In this document: in pieces, positions 20,303 through 30,243 of the stretch
How the letters are laid out: the number at the start of each line of letters is the position of its first letter
How positions within the stretch are numbered: position 1 is the stretch's first letter
Notes under the pieces: model-generated
What the model was told of the DNA's origin: nothing
Seen by the model: only the letters and a program-made list of their open reading frames with translations
Databases searched by the model: none
Position numbers and translations under genes: made by a program
Assembly (NCBI GenBank): GCA_002633025.1
Contig: NMRB01001520.1
Coordinates: 95,002 to 159,001, forward strand
Length of the DNA stretch: 64,000 nucleotides
Direction of reading: 5' to 3'
From: Notospermus geniculatus
Taxonomy: Eukaryota; Nemertea; Pilidiophora; Heteronemertea; Lineidae

Positions 20303-21440
20303 ATGGCTGAAGGAGGAGATCCTGAATTATTTGAATTGGAGGAACGGTTCAAGACTTTATTGGCACAGACCCCACAAAGCGACATAGCCGAAACATCTTT
20401 TATAGATGATTCACAATATAGCACAGATGCAAATTTAACTACTGAGGATAATTTACTTTCACCACCTAGAGCAAGAGATCCTGCGTTAGAACAACCGGTG
20501 GCTGAATATAAAGCAATTCAAGATAAACTTGCAAAAGCAATCAAAAATACAGAATGGAATTATACAGAAAGAGGTTTACAACTATTATCTGTACGAATAC
20601 TTGCAGGTGGAGATAAATTGCTTTATGCACCAGAAGATGTGGATATTTACCACAAGTTATCTGAGGATAAAAAAGAAGATCTAGTTAGAAAAAAACTACT
20701 TTTATTAATTAGGGATGAATATGGTGTTCCAAACCATTTTGCTTTACGTTTAACCAAAGATGGTGGGCAGTTTTATGCCGAAAATACTATGAAAAGTAAA
20801 TACGGGACACATTTAGTCAAGGAACTCAAAGATATTCTTGGAACGCCAGATGAACAACTACCAAGTACATCAACAGCTATTCACGAAGTGACGGCAAAGC
20901 CGATGGATAATGAACCTTCTAGACTTCAACCATCAAAAGTTTATAACGAGTCATTTGAAAAATTTATGGAGGCATATGGAGGCGTAGATACTAGTGGCAG
21001 TGAACACGGCACAGGTGGGGTAGGTGGTACAGGCGGGGCAAGTGTTCCATTTAACTAGAAAATTGAAATACTTCTTATCACAAATAGAGAAGAACTGGTA
21101 GCTTCAGGACTTCTTTCAGAACAAGCTTTAAGAGATTGGGATGCAATGGTTAAATCAGTTGATGATTTAACTGATGTTAAAGAAGAAAGAAATAATCTTA
21201 GAATAGCCTTAGATAATCAAGAACAAGAACTAAATAAACGAATTCAAGAAGGAGAGGAAAAAATTCAAGAAAGAGATGAACGAATTCAAGAACTGGAAAA
21301 CAAACTAGAAAATTTACAAGGAGCCTATGCAAGCTCTGTTCAAGAAAGAGAGGAATTAAGAAAGCAGGTAGATGATNATTATTGTTAGTTCTATTGTGTA
21401 CGGAATGATTGGTGGTGTTCGTTATATGAAACAAAAATCT
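20303..21440 (+). pseudogene. Coiled-coil, C-terminally anchored Polinton protein with an amber stop
   Basis: ATG at 20303 directly after TTTATACTATATAA. The first block is 251 codons, acidic at the N-terminus, with a folded-looking middle (WNYTERGLQLLSVRIL), a linker repeat (IHEVTAKPMD) and a Gly-rich end. It stops at TAG 21056-21058, but the same frame continues as IEILLITNREELVASGLLS and then about 70 residues of heptad-like coiled coil (IQERDERIQELENKLENLQ). An N at 21377 marks a sequence uncertainty. Past it, another frame gives a hydrophobic helix (SSIVYGMIGGV) and a stop before 21450. The architecture (head, long coiled coil, membrane anchor) would suit a fibre-like or fusion-type surface protein. 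That is inference. Confidence 0.5.
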
Positions 21441-21449
21441 TCTAAATAA

Positions 21450-22671
21450 ATGGCGACAGGAAAGATACTAAACACAAATAGAAATAGTAGAATTCCGTTA
21501 GGTTTAAAAGCTGAAACACAACATCATGTTATAACAAATAACCCATCTTCTGCAAACCCAAAAGAAACATTATACATAAGAATTCCAAGATTAACGGAAA
21601 ATACTTTCTTTGTTCCGGAATCATTCTATTTATCAGCTGATGTTGAAATTTCAGGTCACGCAAGTAATTACCTTGTTAATAATCTAGGTAGAAATCTGAT
21701 TTCAAAACTAGTTGTAAAATGGGGAACAGAAGAAATATTTCAACTTGATAATTATAACTTATACAACACTTTTAAAGATTTATGGTTAACTGAAAAAGAA
21801 AGATATAATTTAGTATTTCAAGGAATTCAAGCTAAGCAATTAAGACAATTAAGATCAGGAGTTGCAGAAGCACATGTTCAAGGTGAATCAAATACACAGA
21901 AACTACCTAAGACTGTATTTGATAAGAAATATATGATTCCTTTAGATTTTAAATTGTTATCAACTCATGCTCCATTGCATTAATTTCCGATAATAGAAGA
22001 TATTATTTTTGAAATAACTCTAGCACCAAAAGAAGATATAATTGTTACAGGTACAACTGCAAATATGAATTATAAATTAGAAAATATATGTTTAGAATAT
22101 GATACTGTTACAAATGAAGTGTTAGCCAACCAACCTAGTAATAATTATAATGTTGGGTTTTCAATTATTTATGATTGGGTTGATCACTTAAAAACTGTTA
22201 GTGTTTCAGCAACTGATACTTTAATTAATGAAAATATAAACATTCCTAGAATATCAATAAAAGGGTTTTTACTTTTATTTATTTCAGATTATACCGATGG
22301 ACAAAGAGATTCAGAGAAATTTGAAAACCCTGGTATAACTAAAGTTAAGATTACAATTGAAGGTATTGCAAATAAAGTATATCCGGAAGGAATGAGACTT
22401 TTAGATCAATGGTCAGAAATTAAGAAACACTTCATGAGTGAGAATGCCAAAAAGACTGACGATTGTTACATGAATATCGAAAAATATTATGGTGATAAAA
22501 AACATTATGCTTTATGGATTGATCTTAGAACTGCAGAGGACAACACTTTACATGGTTCTGGTAGAAAACTTCAAAACACAAAAGACGGAATACAATTGGC
22601 TATTACGAAAGAATCAGTCTGATGCACAAGTGAATATAAGTAATCAACAACTTGCAAGTTTACAGCACTAA
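21450..22671 (+). pseudogene. Major capsid protein (double jelly roll), one ochre stop
   Basis: ATG at 21450 abutted by CTTCTAAATAA. The first 177 codons contain SRIPLGLKAETQHH, NPKETLYIRIPRLTENTFF and LGRNLISKLVVKWG. This beta-rich pattern matches the conserved N-terminal part of the Polinton capsid protein as I remember it. TAA at 21981 interrupts the gene, but the same frame continues (PIIEDIIFEITLAPKED) through DWVDHLKTV and YALWIDLRT to 22622. Near the end the frame shifts again, with alternative residues to 22671. Total about 400 codons, close to expectation for this family. It forms the hexameric building block of the icosahedral shell. Confidence 0.75.
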
Positions 22672-22698
22672 GCAATTGAGCTTTTTCCTTCTAAATAA

Positions 22699-22932
22699 AT
22701 GGAGATGAACAAGAATGATATCATAAATACTTTATACCGAAGTACTCTATTAGCTGGAGTAACAATTGATTATTCTTACGTCCTTAAGAGATTTCTGAGA
22801 ATAAATATCGGTTCTCCAAGTCAAGCTGGTTTAGACAAACTTTTAAAACTCAGTGGTGTTGTAGCCATAAGTAATATGAGTTTGGATTATTTATATCAAC
22901 AGGGAATTATTCCACAAACTACAGTTAAATAA
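22699..22932 (+). CDS. Small Polinton protein, 77 aa
   Basis: Intact frame, ATG 22699 preceded by TTCTAAATAA. Contains NTLYRSTLLAGVTIDY and KLLKLSGVVAISNMSLDY, two amphipathic to hydrophobic helices that could be membrane-associated. Lies directly between the capsid gene and the HNH gene. No family assigned. Confidence 0.5.
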   Translation: MEMNKNDIINTLYRSTLLAGVTIDYSYVLKRFLRINIGSPSQAGLDKLLKLSGVVAISNMSLDYLYQQGIIPQTTVK

Positions 22933-22959
22933 ATTTTACTTTTTTAAATGCAATGACAA

Positions 22960-23613
22960 ATGATTATTAACCAAAAACAAAAGAAAAAATTAAAACTACT
23001 TGAAATTACTGAGTTACTCAAAGGTGAAGCCGCAGCTGAACGGCAAAGCCATAGAACCTGTATAGGTGATAATTTATGCTGCGGAGAAACAAAACCATTA
23101 GATGAATTTTCTCATTCTGCTTTAAAATGTATTTGTAAAAAATGTGTTAGAAAAATAGCAGAAAGAAATAGACAAGAAAAAATTGATGATGATGAAGATA
23201 GATATATTTATGAGAAAATAAGAAACAGTATTTCAAGAGTAGGAATATGTTCATCTGTTCTAAAATGTGATGAAAAATTATTTTATGATTGGATTAAATG
23301 GCAAAGCAAAGATCCGTTTAATGAGCACCTTGATCACGTTATTCCAATTCATTTTTTTAAGCAAGTTTCTAATGCTTCACCTTTCTTAATGATTAGAGAT
23401 AGTTGGATTAATGTTATGCCTTTAAATGCAAAAGATAATCTTAAAAAGGGAACTAAAGTAGATTTTGATTTATTTCAAAAGCAACTAGATAAAGCAATAG
23501 AATTTATCGATAATTTTAAGTTTGAAAATGAAGCCGAAAGAATTGAAATGATTAACTATTTTAAAAAAATAAATGGCTGCTATTGGGATGATGATAGGTG
23601 GCGCTTTAGTTAA
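22960..23613 (+). CDS. HNH-type endonuclease with N-terminal Cys cluster (copy 1)
   Basis: 217 residues. Residues about 20-30 are a linker repeat (GEAAAERQSHRT). Two Cys pairs follow (NLCCGE and CICKKC), a treble-clef-like zinc site. The nuclease core is HLDHVIPIHFF, then SWINVMPLNAKDNLKKG, giving the H-N-N order of HNH nucleases. The C-terminal tail (DFDLFQKQLDKAIEF) is helical. An ATG in the same frame at 22948 is abutted by TTTTTAA but is followed at once by a TGA, so the annotated start may be a fallback. It overlaps the next gene by 41 bp. The family nicks or cuts DNA. In viruses such enzymes act in recombination, packaging or homing. A related copy lies at 24009-25019. Confidence 0.7.
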   Translation: MIINQKQKKKLKLLEITELLKGEAAAERQSHRTCIGDNLCCGETKPLDEFSHSALKCICKKCVRKIAERNRQEKIDDDEDRYIYEKIRNSISRVGICSSVLKCDEKLFYDWIKWQSKDPFNEHLDHVIPIHFFKQVSNASPFLMIRDSWINVMPLNAKDNLKKGTKVDFDLFQKQLDKAIEFIDNFKFENEAERIEMINYFKKINGCYWDDDRWRFS

Positions 23614-23992
23614 TGCATTTGCTTTTACACGTTCTGGTTATTTGTTTAAAACAATAGATAAAAATGGTTATGAATCTGAAATGAAGAGACATGATCTTGC
23701 TCAAGAAAAATTACAGGAAGCAACATCTAAATGGGCAGAACGTAGAAAACAAACTATAGACTTTGTTATTCTTGAATTAAAGAAAGAACAAGGAGCTGAA
23801 CGTGATTTTAGAGAAGGTGATGCTGCTTTAGATTTATACAATTATTATCATCCAACTCATAAAGTACAATTATCAAGAAAACCTAGATTTAGTGATTATT
23901 ATCAACCAAGTACGAAGATGAGAAATTATGAATATTTATGGATAATTATTGGTCTAACTGCTTTTGGTTTAATTATTTGGAAGTTTAGTTAA
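23573..23992 (+). CDS. Two-span membrane protein of the Polinton, 139 aa
   Basis: Intact; start ATG 23573 abutted by AAAAAAATAA within the end of the HNH gene. N-terminal hydrophobic segment IGMMIGGALVNAFAFTRSG, then a conserved-looking YLFKTIDKNGYESEMKRHD, a charged coiled-coil middle (LQEATSKWAERRKQ), the motif PRFSDYYQPSTKM, and a C-terminal span YLWIIIGLTAFGLIIW. I recall similar two-span proteins in other animal Polintons. Probably a virion membrane protein. Confidence 0.6.
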   Translation: MAAIGMMIGGALVNAFAFTRSGYLFKTIDKNGYESEMKRHDLAQEKLQEATSKWAERRKQTIDFVILELKKEQGAERDFREGDAALDLYNYYHPTHKVQLSRKPRFSDYYQPSTKMRNYEYLWIIIGLTAFGLIIWKFS

Positions 23993-24039
23993 GCGCTGCG
24001 CGATTCAGCTAAGCAAAAAGCTCATTCACAGAGCGAATC

Positions 24040-24170
24040 ACTGAGTTGAATTCATCTTCGGTGACACTCTGCGATTGTGAAACACCACTTCGTGGTTCGG
24101 TCTGGGATCGTGAAACGCCACTCTGTGGTTCGGCTATGCCGCCACTTCGTGATTCACGGTGCCGTAACGC
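24040..24170. repeat. Linker repeats in HNH copy 2 C-terminus
   Basis: Four or five imperfect copies in a row on the minus strand (ESRSGGIAE, EPQSGVSRS, EPRSGVSQS). They end the protein and are the densest array outside 14.2-14.6 kb. Confidence 0.7.
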
Positions 24171-24759
24171 TAGAATATCATACATACTGTAAAGAAAGCT
24201 AAAGTTAGTAAATATTTTACGTTTTTCTTCTTGATCATTAAAATAATATTGATTAATAAAATTATAAGCTTTAACTAATTGATTGTAAAATAAATCAAAG
24301 TCTATTTTATCACCTTTTTCCCTATTTTCTTTTCAACTTATTGGCCTGATGTTAATCCAATTCCAGCATATATGTGGTTCATCCTTAAAATGAGCAACTG
24401 GTAAAACATGATCTAGTTCTTCATCGATTATCGGATTAGTACTGATATATCTTTGGCGCTGTAACCAATTATTATAAATATCATTTGTACAACCAAGATA
24501 ATCTTTAATGGTTGCTAAACTATTTCCTCTACTTAAACTATTTCTCATTAACTGTATATCATAACATTGCGGATCTTCATACTTTTTATTCATGTATGGC
24601 CGCATATAATTTTTATGACATTCTTTGCAATAACTTTGTAAACCATCCTTTAATTTTGTACGTTTATTAAAATCAGATGATGGTTTACATAATTTACATT
24701 TTGAACATTGTTTACCTGAAAGGTAAGCAGAGTTTAAATAAGTTAACCCCCGCGACTGC

Positions 24760-24985
24760 GCCGTTTCAGCTGTGCTGTCACTCCGTGGTTCACTTACCAA
24801 CTTACCATTCCAATTTTCCCAATTTTCTATTGGTTCTGGTAAATCGAACTTTGTTCGCGGCTTTGCCGTTTCACGATTGGCTCTGCCATCGCAAAGCGAT
24901 TCAACTTCGCCTTCGGTGACACTTCGACTGCGTCGTGAAACGACTGCCTCGTCATAAAGCGATTCAACTTCACCCTCGTTAACTA
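24760..24985. repeat. Linker repeats in HNH copy 2 N-terminus
   Basis: Two sequence types alternate: the TCAC...GTGA/GCAAAGC type and a TTCACCTTCGGTGAC-type variant encoding VTEGEVES. Both are sense-oriented with the gene. Confidence 0.7.
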
Positions 24986-26399
24986 CAGTATCCATCCGTA
25001 TACGGTGAACTTCGTTCATTTATATAGTAATAAATTCATTGAACTTTACAGCAGAGCCCCGTCCTGATCCTGAAAGGCGAGCAAAGCTCGACTAAACTGT
25101 TTCAAAATCACTATAATCGATAAAAGCTTCATAATAAGCTCCAAATGGAACTGTAGTTTTACCATTACTTAAAATATATCTTTTATCATCAAATAGATTT
25201 AAACTTCTCTTACTTATTTCTTCCACATACATATTGTGTTTTTCTGATCTCAAAGTTCTCATGTCATGACTGAATTTTTTACTATCATGTAGTGAATCAA
25301 AATAATCCTCAAATGTTATATGTTTTTTTAACCACATGCTTACTTATTCCTTTTAAACATGTAGATTTCACCTTCGGTGACGCTACGGGATCGGTATGCA
25401 TACATTTTACTTCTTAATGCTATAAATTATGTCATTTCTTCACCCGCTAATTCATCCTTAAAATAACCAGGGACTTTCTTTTTACTTGTATCATACAATG
25501 GATGCTCTCTTGGATAATTGCTGAAATCAAAGTGCTCCTTTAAATTCATTAAATCTTTTGTGAGGTCATCTGTTTTCAGTTTTAGAACGAATGAGTCAGT
25601 ATCCTGATAGAGTAATTCTAGGTTTTTCTCTCCAAAATACGGTTGTAAAGTTTCATAATAGAATTTGTACATTAACAGCTTTGAAAGCTCTAAAACTGTT
25701 GCCCCTATGTAAATTGGTTTATCAAATCTTATTTATGTTTTTCGCATTAAGATAGCACATAAATCTTCATCAATTATAATTTTGGAATCAAATTTAGGTT
25801 TACTTTGAAGTTTTAAAGCTCTATCATTATCATTAACTAATTCTACATCTTTTCTATTTCGCAGGTTTTCCCATAAAATGCATTGTTCATTAATTTGAAG
25901 TAGTCCTTTTCAAAATCTGTTGTTGCTTGCATTCTTTGTTTAGTATTATAATCAATGTATGATGAAAGCCATTGTCTTTGATCAAAACCTATGATATAAT
26001 GAACTTTTTCAGGACCATACCTTGTTGTAAATAGAATTGTAGATTTCTGTAGTGTACTATATAATTTAATTTATCTTTTTGGGTTAGAATTAGTTTATTT
26101 ACTTTTGGTCTTTTTTCGGTACCTAATACTTCTTTTAGATAATCACTTAATTCATCATCTGGAATAAATAAAGATTCCGGGCAAAATGGGAAATTTACGG
26201 ATTTAAACTTTATACTTTCGGGGTATTCTAAATCTACTTCAAAATAGAAACCTACAGAAGAATCTTCGGGAATGCTTAATATATGTCCTTTTGTTACTTA
26301 AAAAAATTAGGAAAATATTTTACAAAATTCTTTTTAGGTAAAAATTGCATCATGGCCCATCCATATAAATTATTTGCATCGACGTATAAGAGTTTATGG

Positions 26400-26470
26400 T
26401 CTTTGTTCAACTTCGACTGCGTCTTTGACCCTTCGGGATTCAACTTTGTTGACCCTTCGGGATCAGCTTT
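26400..26470. repeat. Linker repeat inside the polymerase palm
   Basis: On the minus strand this encodes ADPEGSTKLNPEGSKTQSK between Exo III and polymerase motif A. It uses the CCTTCGGGAT variant twice (about 26430 and 26452). Confidence 0.65.
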
Positions 26471-27235
26471 AACATATCTTGTTCCCATTATTCCTGAAAT
26501 TCCGCCTCTTATTGCTTTTTCAAATAATAATAGTACATCAATATCTGTTAACAAATCTAAGTTTATATTCGCGTATTTTAAACTGGCTTGCCAAGTTAAA
26601 CCAGGACATGAACAACAATGACAAGGATCAATTTCAAAGTACTTTAGATTAACAGCTCTAAATCTCTCAAATAAATCTGCTAATAATAATACATCTGATT
26701 TTAAGTATAAATCTATAAATTCTCCGTGATTAGCGCATTTAAAGTGATCCCATGTTTCTTTAGCACTTTGATAAGCCGAAATTGGTTGCATCTCATATTA
26801 AGATCATCATAAAACATTTCAGGAGTTAAGCCTGTTTCATTATAACTTTCAAAAGATGTATAAAATGAATATGGAACAGATCCTTTTTTCCTTAACTTAA
26901 AATCATCTTCATTTGGGTAATAATATCTTGTTATATTAAAATCATCATCAACCATTGATTTTGTGCAATTATCTAAACTACCTTGCAAAAATCTATACGA
27001 GTCTAAAAATCTCAAACAACCAAATTGAAAAGAAATATAACATTCAGTCGTTTTAGCTAATACTTTTATCTCTTTACCGGTTTTCTTGGTAAGTTCTTTA
27101 ACGAATAAATGTGCATCGTAATTGCTTAGATTATGAAAGAAAACTGGAACAAAGTTTATATTTCTAGCTCTTAAGCTGCATTGATTATGTGCTGCTCCTC
27201 TGTATTTTCCATTATAATGATCATGGTCTCTAACT

Positions 27236-27265
27236 CTGTCGGCTTTGCCGTCACTTCGTGAGTCG
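27236..27265. repeat. Linker repeat inside the endonuclease-VII-like motif of the polymerase
   Basis: GGCTTTGCCGTCACTTCGTGA on + (27240-27260) encodes DSRSDGKAD on the minus strand, placed between the CYYC pair and RDHDH. Confidence 0.8.
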
Positions 27266-27535
27266 TTGTAAAGATCTTCCTTACAATAGTAACATTCACC
27301 TGCATTTCTAAATTCTTGCTCCTCTTCTGGAGTTAACGTCATTTCAATTTTTGTTTTTAGAAGTTGACTAAAAATATTTTCCACATTTATTAACCAATTG
27401 CAAAATACTTCAACAACACCTGGCCCTCTATGACATGAATAATTGCTTAGCCATAAATTTGGGTAATCAGAATGTACACAACAACCAACTGCAGATGCAA
27501 TTTGTGCTTTTAGTTTTTTAGTTTTTAATTCGGTC

Positions 27536-27625
27536 GTTGACCGCGTTTCACGTCTGGCTTCGTCAGCACTTCGACTGCGTCGTGATTCGTCTTGCTCGTC
27601 GTTTTGCTCATTCAGCTCTGCTGGA
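27536..27625. repeat. Linker repeats after Exo I of the polymerase
   Basis: Encodes DESRRSRSADEARRETRS on the minus strand, with CACTTCGACTGCGTCGTGA-type units. It lies about 30 residues after the Exo I Asp-Glu pair. Confidence 0.7.
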
Positions 27626-27962
27626 GTTTCACGACTTGGTGGCTCTATATTTATACTTTCAAAATCTGCATAAATAACGAAAGGCACTTTATTCTTAAAG
27701 TGATAGTTTTTAAATTTCAGAGTTGAATATTTTCCAGTTGGCATTTTTACTTCGCAATAATCATGTTCACCACATTTCTTTTTATGTTCTATTAATGTTT
27801 CAATTCTACAAAAAGCGTTCATACATCTTCTTCATAAATGTTTTTCATGTTTTTGGTCTGTTCTAAAGAAAAGGTTAATATTTTTCAAATACATATAATG
27901 CTCCTGGTAGTATAAAATATCAATAACATCATCATCTTCGTGATCCTTTGAAAGATATACAT

Positions 27963-28138
27963 AAGGGGCACAGTCCGCGTGAGCTACTGTCAAACTAATG
28001 TATTGGGCCAGCCCTGCATACAACGATATATAAATACACACAGTACACCTGCATGACCTAGATTCCTGTCCGCAGTGAAGTACAGCTGACTGCGGACAGG
28101 ATTTTGCAGTAGCTCATGCGGAGTGTGTCCCTTATGAA
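27963..28138. mobile_element. 175-bp MITE inserted in the polymerase N-domain
   Basis: Ends are imperfect inverted repeats: CATAAGGGGCACAGTCCGCG at the left and CGGAGTGTGTCCCTTATG at the right, continuing inward to GAGCTACTG / CAGTAGCTC. The interior holds a second hairpin, TCCTGTCCGCAGT / ACTGCGGACAGGA. It splits the polymerase frame. Confidence 0.75.
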
Positions 28139-28821
28139 TGGTTCAAGGCTATAATCTAAGATGCTTGTTGAATTGGGTTTGTTAGTTTCTATCCCAAAAA
28201 CATCAATCTTTAGATTATTCTCTTTCTCAATTTTTGGTATATCTTTTATCAAAACCGGAAAGTCATCAATTTTAATTGTATGTTCATATTTTTTATAGGA
28301 ATATATTTCACTTACATGATCTTTAGACGGGTACTTAGCTGCTAATAAAGCCCATAAGAACATTTCTCATCACTAGTTTTCACATTTATAACAGCATTTG
28401 TTTTAAATGGTAGTTTTACAAAGTGCCCGCCTTTTGTTTCTTTCATTCGGACAACCCAAATATCCATGTATTTTATTTGATCTAACGATAAACCACTTCC
28501 ATTAAAATATCTTTCATCAATTTGCAACTTTATGTAGTCTAATGATTTATTTAACATTTCCCGACCTTGTTGTTTAGAGATAATTCCTTCAAATGGTGAT
28601 TGAATACTATGAGTAACTATACTGTTTTCTTTTAAGAACTGTACTTTACACGACAAACTTATTTTAAAACGTTTATTTTTAACATTTGTTAAGAGGTCAA
28701 TAATTCTATCTTGATATTCTCTTACATCTTTTGCTTTTTTATCATATCTTAATTGCATTGAAACATAATTTTCATTTTTTTCCAAATTGTTTGATAATTC
28801 TTAGTTCATTAATTGAACTTT

Positions 28822-29050
28822 GGTCACCTGTAAGGATTGAACTTTGTTCACGTTTCACGATAGGATGTTTAAATTCTAAACGACTCTTTTTCCGTGGTGG
28901 TGCTTCACGAAGTGAGGGCAAAACCGGTTCTGTGAAATATTTTGGTACTTCAGCAAATAATTCAGCTCTGCTGTCACTTTGTGATTCGGCGGCTTCTTCC
29001 TTTGGCTTTCCTTCGATCGAATTCAGCTGTGCTGACGTTTCACGATTCTG
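28822..29050. repeat. Linker repeats in the polymerase N-terminal region
   Basis: Contains module 2 (AAGGATTGAACTTTGTTCAC on +, encoding KREQSSIL) at about 28832 and module 1 (CTGTCACTTTGTGATTC, encoding ESQSDSRAE) at about 28970. Confidence 0.75.
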
Positions 29051-29140
29051 AAGATGTTTGTTTGTTTTTTTATGTCTCGCAAAATTTCTGTAGGTAATAT
29101 TTGTTTTGCATACTTCACAATACACTTTTTCATTGCTCAT

Positions 29141-29155
29141 TTATATAGTAAAAAT
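29141..29155 (-). promoter_or_regulatory. Start-abutting AT box of the polymerase gene
   Basis: The minus strand reads TTTTTACTATATAA directly against ATG 29140. The same ACTATATAAATG string occurs at the HNH copy 2 start (25019) and the coiled-coil gene start (20303). Confidence 0.6.
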
Positions 29156-29158
29156 TTC

Positions 29159-30230
29159 TTAAAGTGGTTTTATATCAGAAACTGGTAACCATTCATTAAA
29201 TTTATCGCTATAACCTTTCCATTTTACTAATCCATACTTTTTTCCTTTAATGGTTTTATACCTTAGAATTTTCTCAATTTTGTACTCTAATTCTTCAGGA
29301 TTTGGAACATAACTCAATTCTTCTTGATAAAAGTAACCATCAATGATTTCACCTTGATAATCTTCAAGTTAATAAACAAATGGTTTTGAGTAAATAATTT
29401 GTTTGATTTTAAACACTTCTTTATTAAAGTTAGGAATACAAGCTTTAGCGAAAATAGTTTTGTATTTAGTAATTCTTACACTATCGCCAATCTTAAATTT
29501 AGGTAAACCGAAATCATGCATTAAAAATGCGCCGTATAAATTGAACCAAACTGCGCCCTCATTTTCTTCTTTCCTTGCATCTATTGGTTTCATTCCGATT
29601 GAGGAGTGAAATGAGTTGTTATAGCCTTTAACTAAATCTGGCAAAATATTTACCCATTTATCTGTTTCGTTGCAGTAAAATATTTCCACATTCCTGTTTT
29701 TAAAATTCTGTTAAATCTCTCTACAACTGCAGCTTTTTTATCCGAAAAAGAAGAAAACCATTCTATATCATTTTTCTCTAAAAAGGTCTTTTAAATGTTT
29801 GTTGTAAAATTCTTTTCCATCTCGAATTGTATTTTCTCAGGTTTGGCTTCCTTGAAAATAGTTTCAAATAATTCTTTTACTTCCTCACCTCTTTTACTTT
29901 TTAATGGTAAACCCAAGCGTATCTACTAAATAAATCTATCACTGTTAGAATGTAATTGTAACCTTTTTCAGATCTAGAATGCATATCAACCAAATCAGCT
30001 TGCCATTGTTGATCAATGTAAGAAACCAGAGTTTTTCTGTATAGGAATTTTGTAGTAATCGGTTTATGTAATTGGTAAGTTGGTAAATTCTCAAGAAACT
30101 CCTTTAACTCTTTGTACTTAATTAACTTACCGCTCGACTTTACTTTCTTCCAAATTTGAGAAATATTTGAGTAAGCAACTGGACGTTTAGGATTAAAATA
30201 CAAATCTCTAAGATATTGTTCGTGATCCAT
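29159..30230 (-). pseudogene. Retroviral-type integrase with C-terminal chromodomain
   Basis: ATG 30230. The first block (to 29901) carries the N-terminal helices and then QWQADLVDM (first catalytic Asp) and TVIDLFSRYAWVY (second Asp region). Several frameshifts follow at 29700-29900, where the segment with the third catalytic residue lies. The block 29689-29369 has the C-terminal part of the core (YNNSFHSSIGMKP) and an SH3-like segment (FKIGDSVRITKYKT). A last block without an ATG, ending at 29159, contains EKILRYKTIKGKKYGLVKWKG and then FNEWLP, a clear chromodomain. It would insert the linear element into chromatin. At least four breaks, so not functional. Confidence 0.85.
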
Positions 30231-30243
30231 GATTATTTATTTA

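Larger units (their letters stand above)
24009..25019 (-). pseudogene. HNH-type endonuclease (copy 2), one internal stop, repeat-expanded ends
   Basis: ATG 25019 after TTATTACTATATAA. The first 75 residues are mostly linker repeats (VTEGEVESLYDE, SRSVTEGEVESL, EPRSDSTAETAQS). Then comes a Cys cluster CSKCKLCKPSSDF...YCKEC and the nuclease core ELDHVLPVAHF, WNWINIRPIS. A TGA at 24333-24335 interrupts the same frame, which continues KENREKGDKIDFDLF through a helical tail and another run of linker repeats to a stop at 24009. The order INxxP...N...KGxKxDFDLFxxQL is shared with 22960-23613, so the two are paralogues on opposite strands facing each other. Reading through one mutation would give about 335 residues. 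Confidence 0.65.
25092..29140 (-). pseudogene. Protein-primed family B DNA polymerase, multiply broken
   Basis: ATG 29140 after TTTACTATATAA. Order: N-terminal C2H2 finger (VYCEVCKTNITYRNFARHKK), repeat-rich linker, N-domain blocks (28785-28342, 28363-28058), a 175-bp MITE, then the exonuclease domain from 27822. Exo I is FVIYADFESI; a CYYC pair and RDHDHYNGKYRGAAH follow (endonuclease VII-like zinc motif known in Polinton polymerases); Exo II is FHNLSNYDAHLF; Exo III is LYLKSDVLLLADLFE. Polymerase motif A is LLYVDANNLYGWAM, motif B KLMNNAFYGKT (about 25.9 kb), motif C LLYQDTDSF (about 25.6 kb), then a C-terminal piece 25337-25092. At least seven breaks. It replicates the element from a protein primer. 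Linker repeats interrupt it at 27.55, 27.25 and 26.43 kb. Confidence 0.9.
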
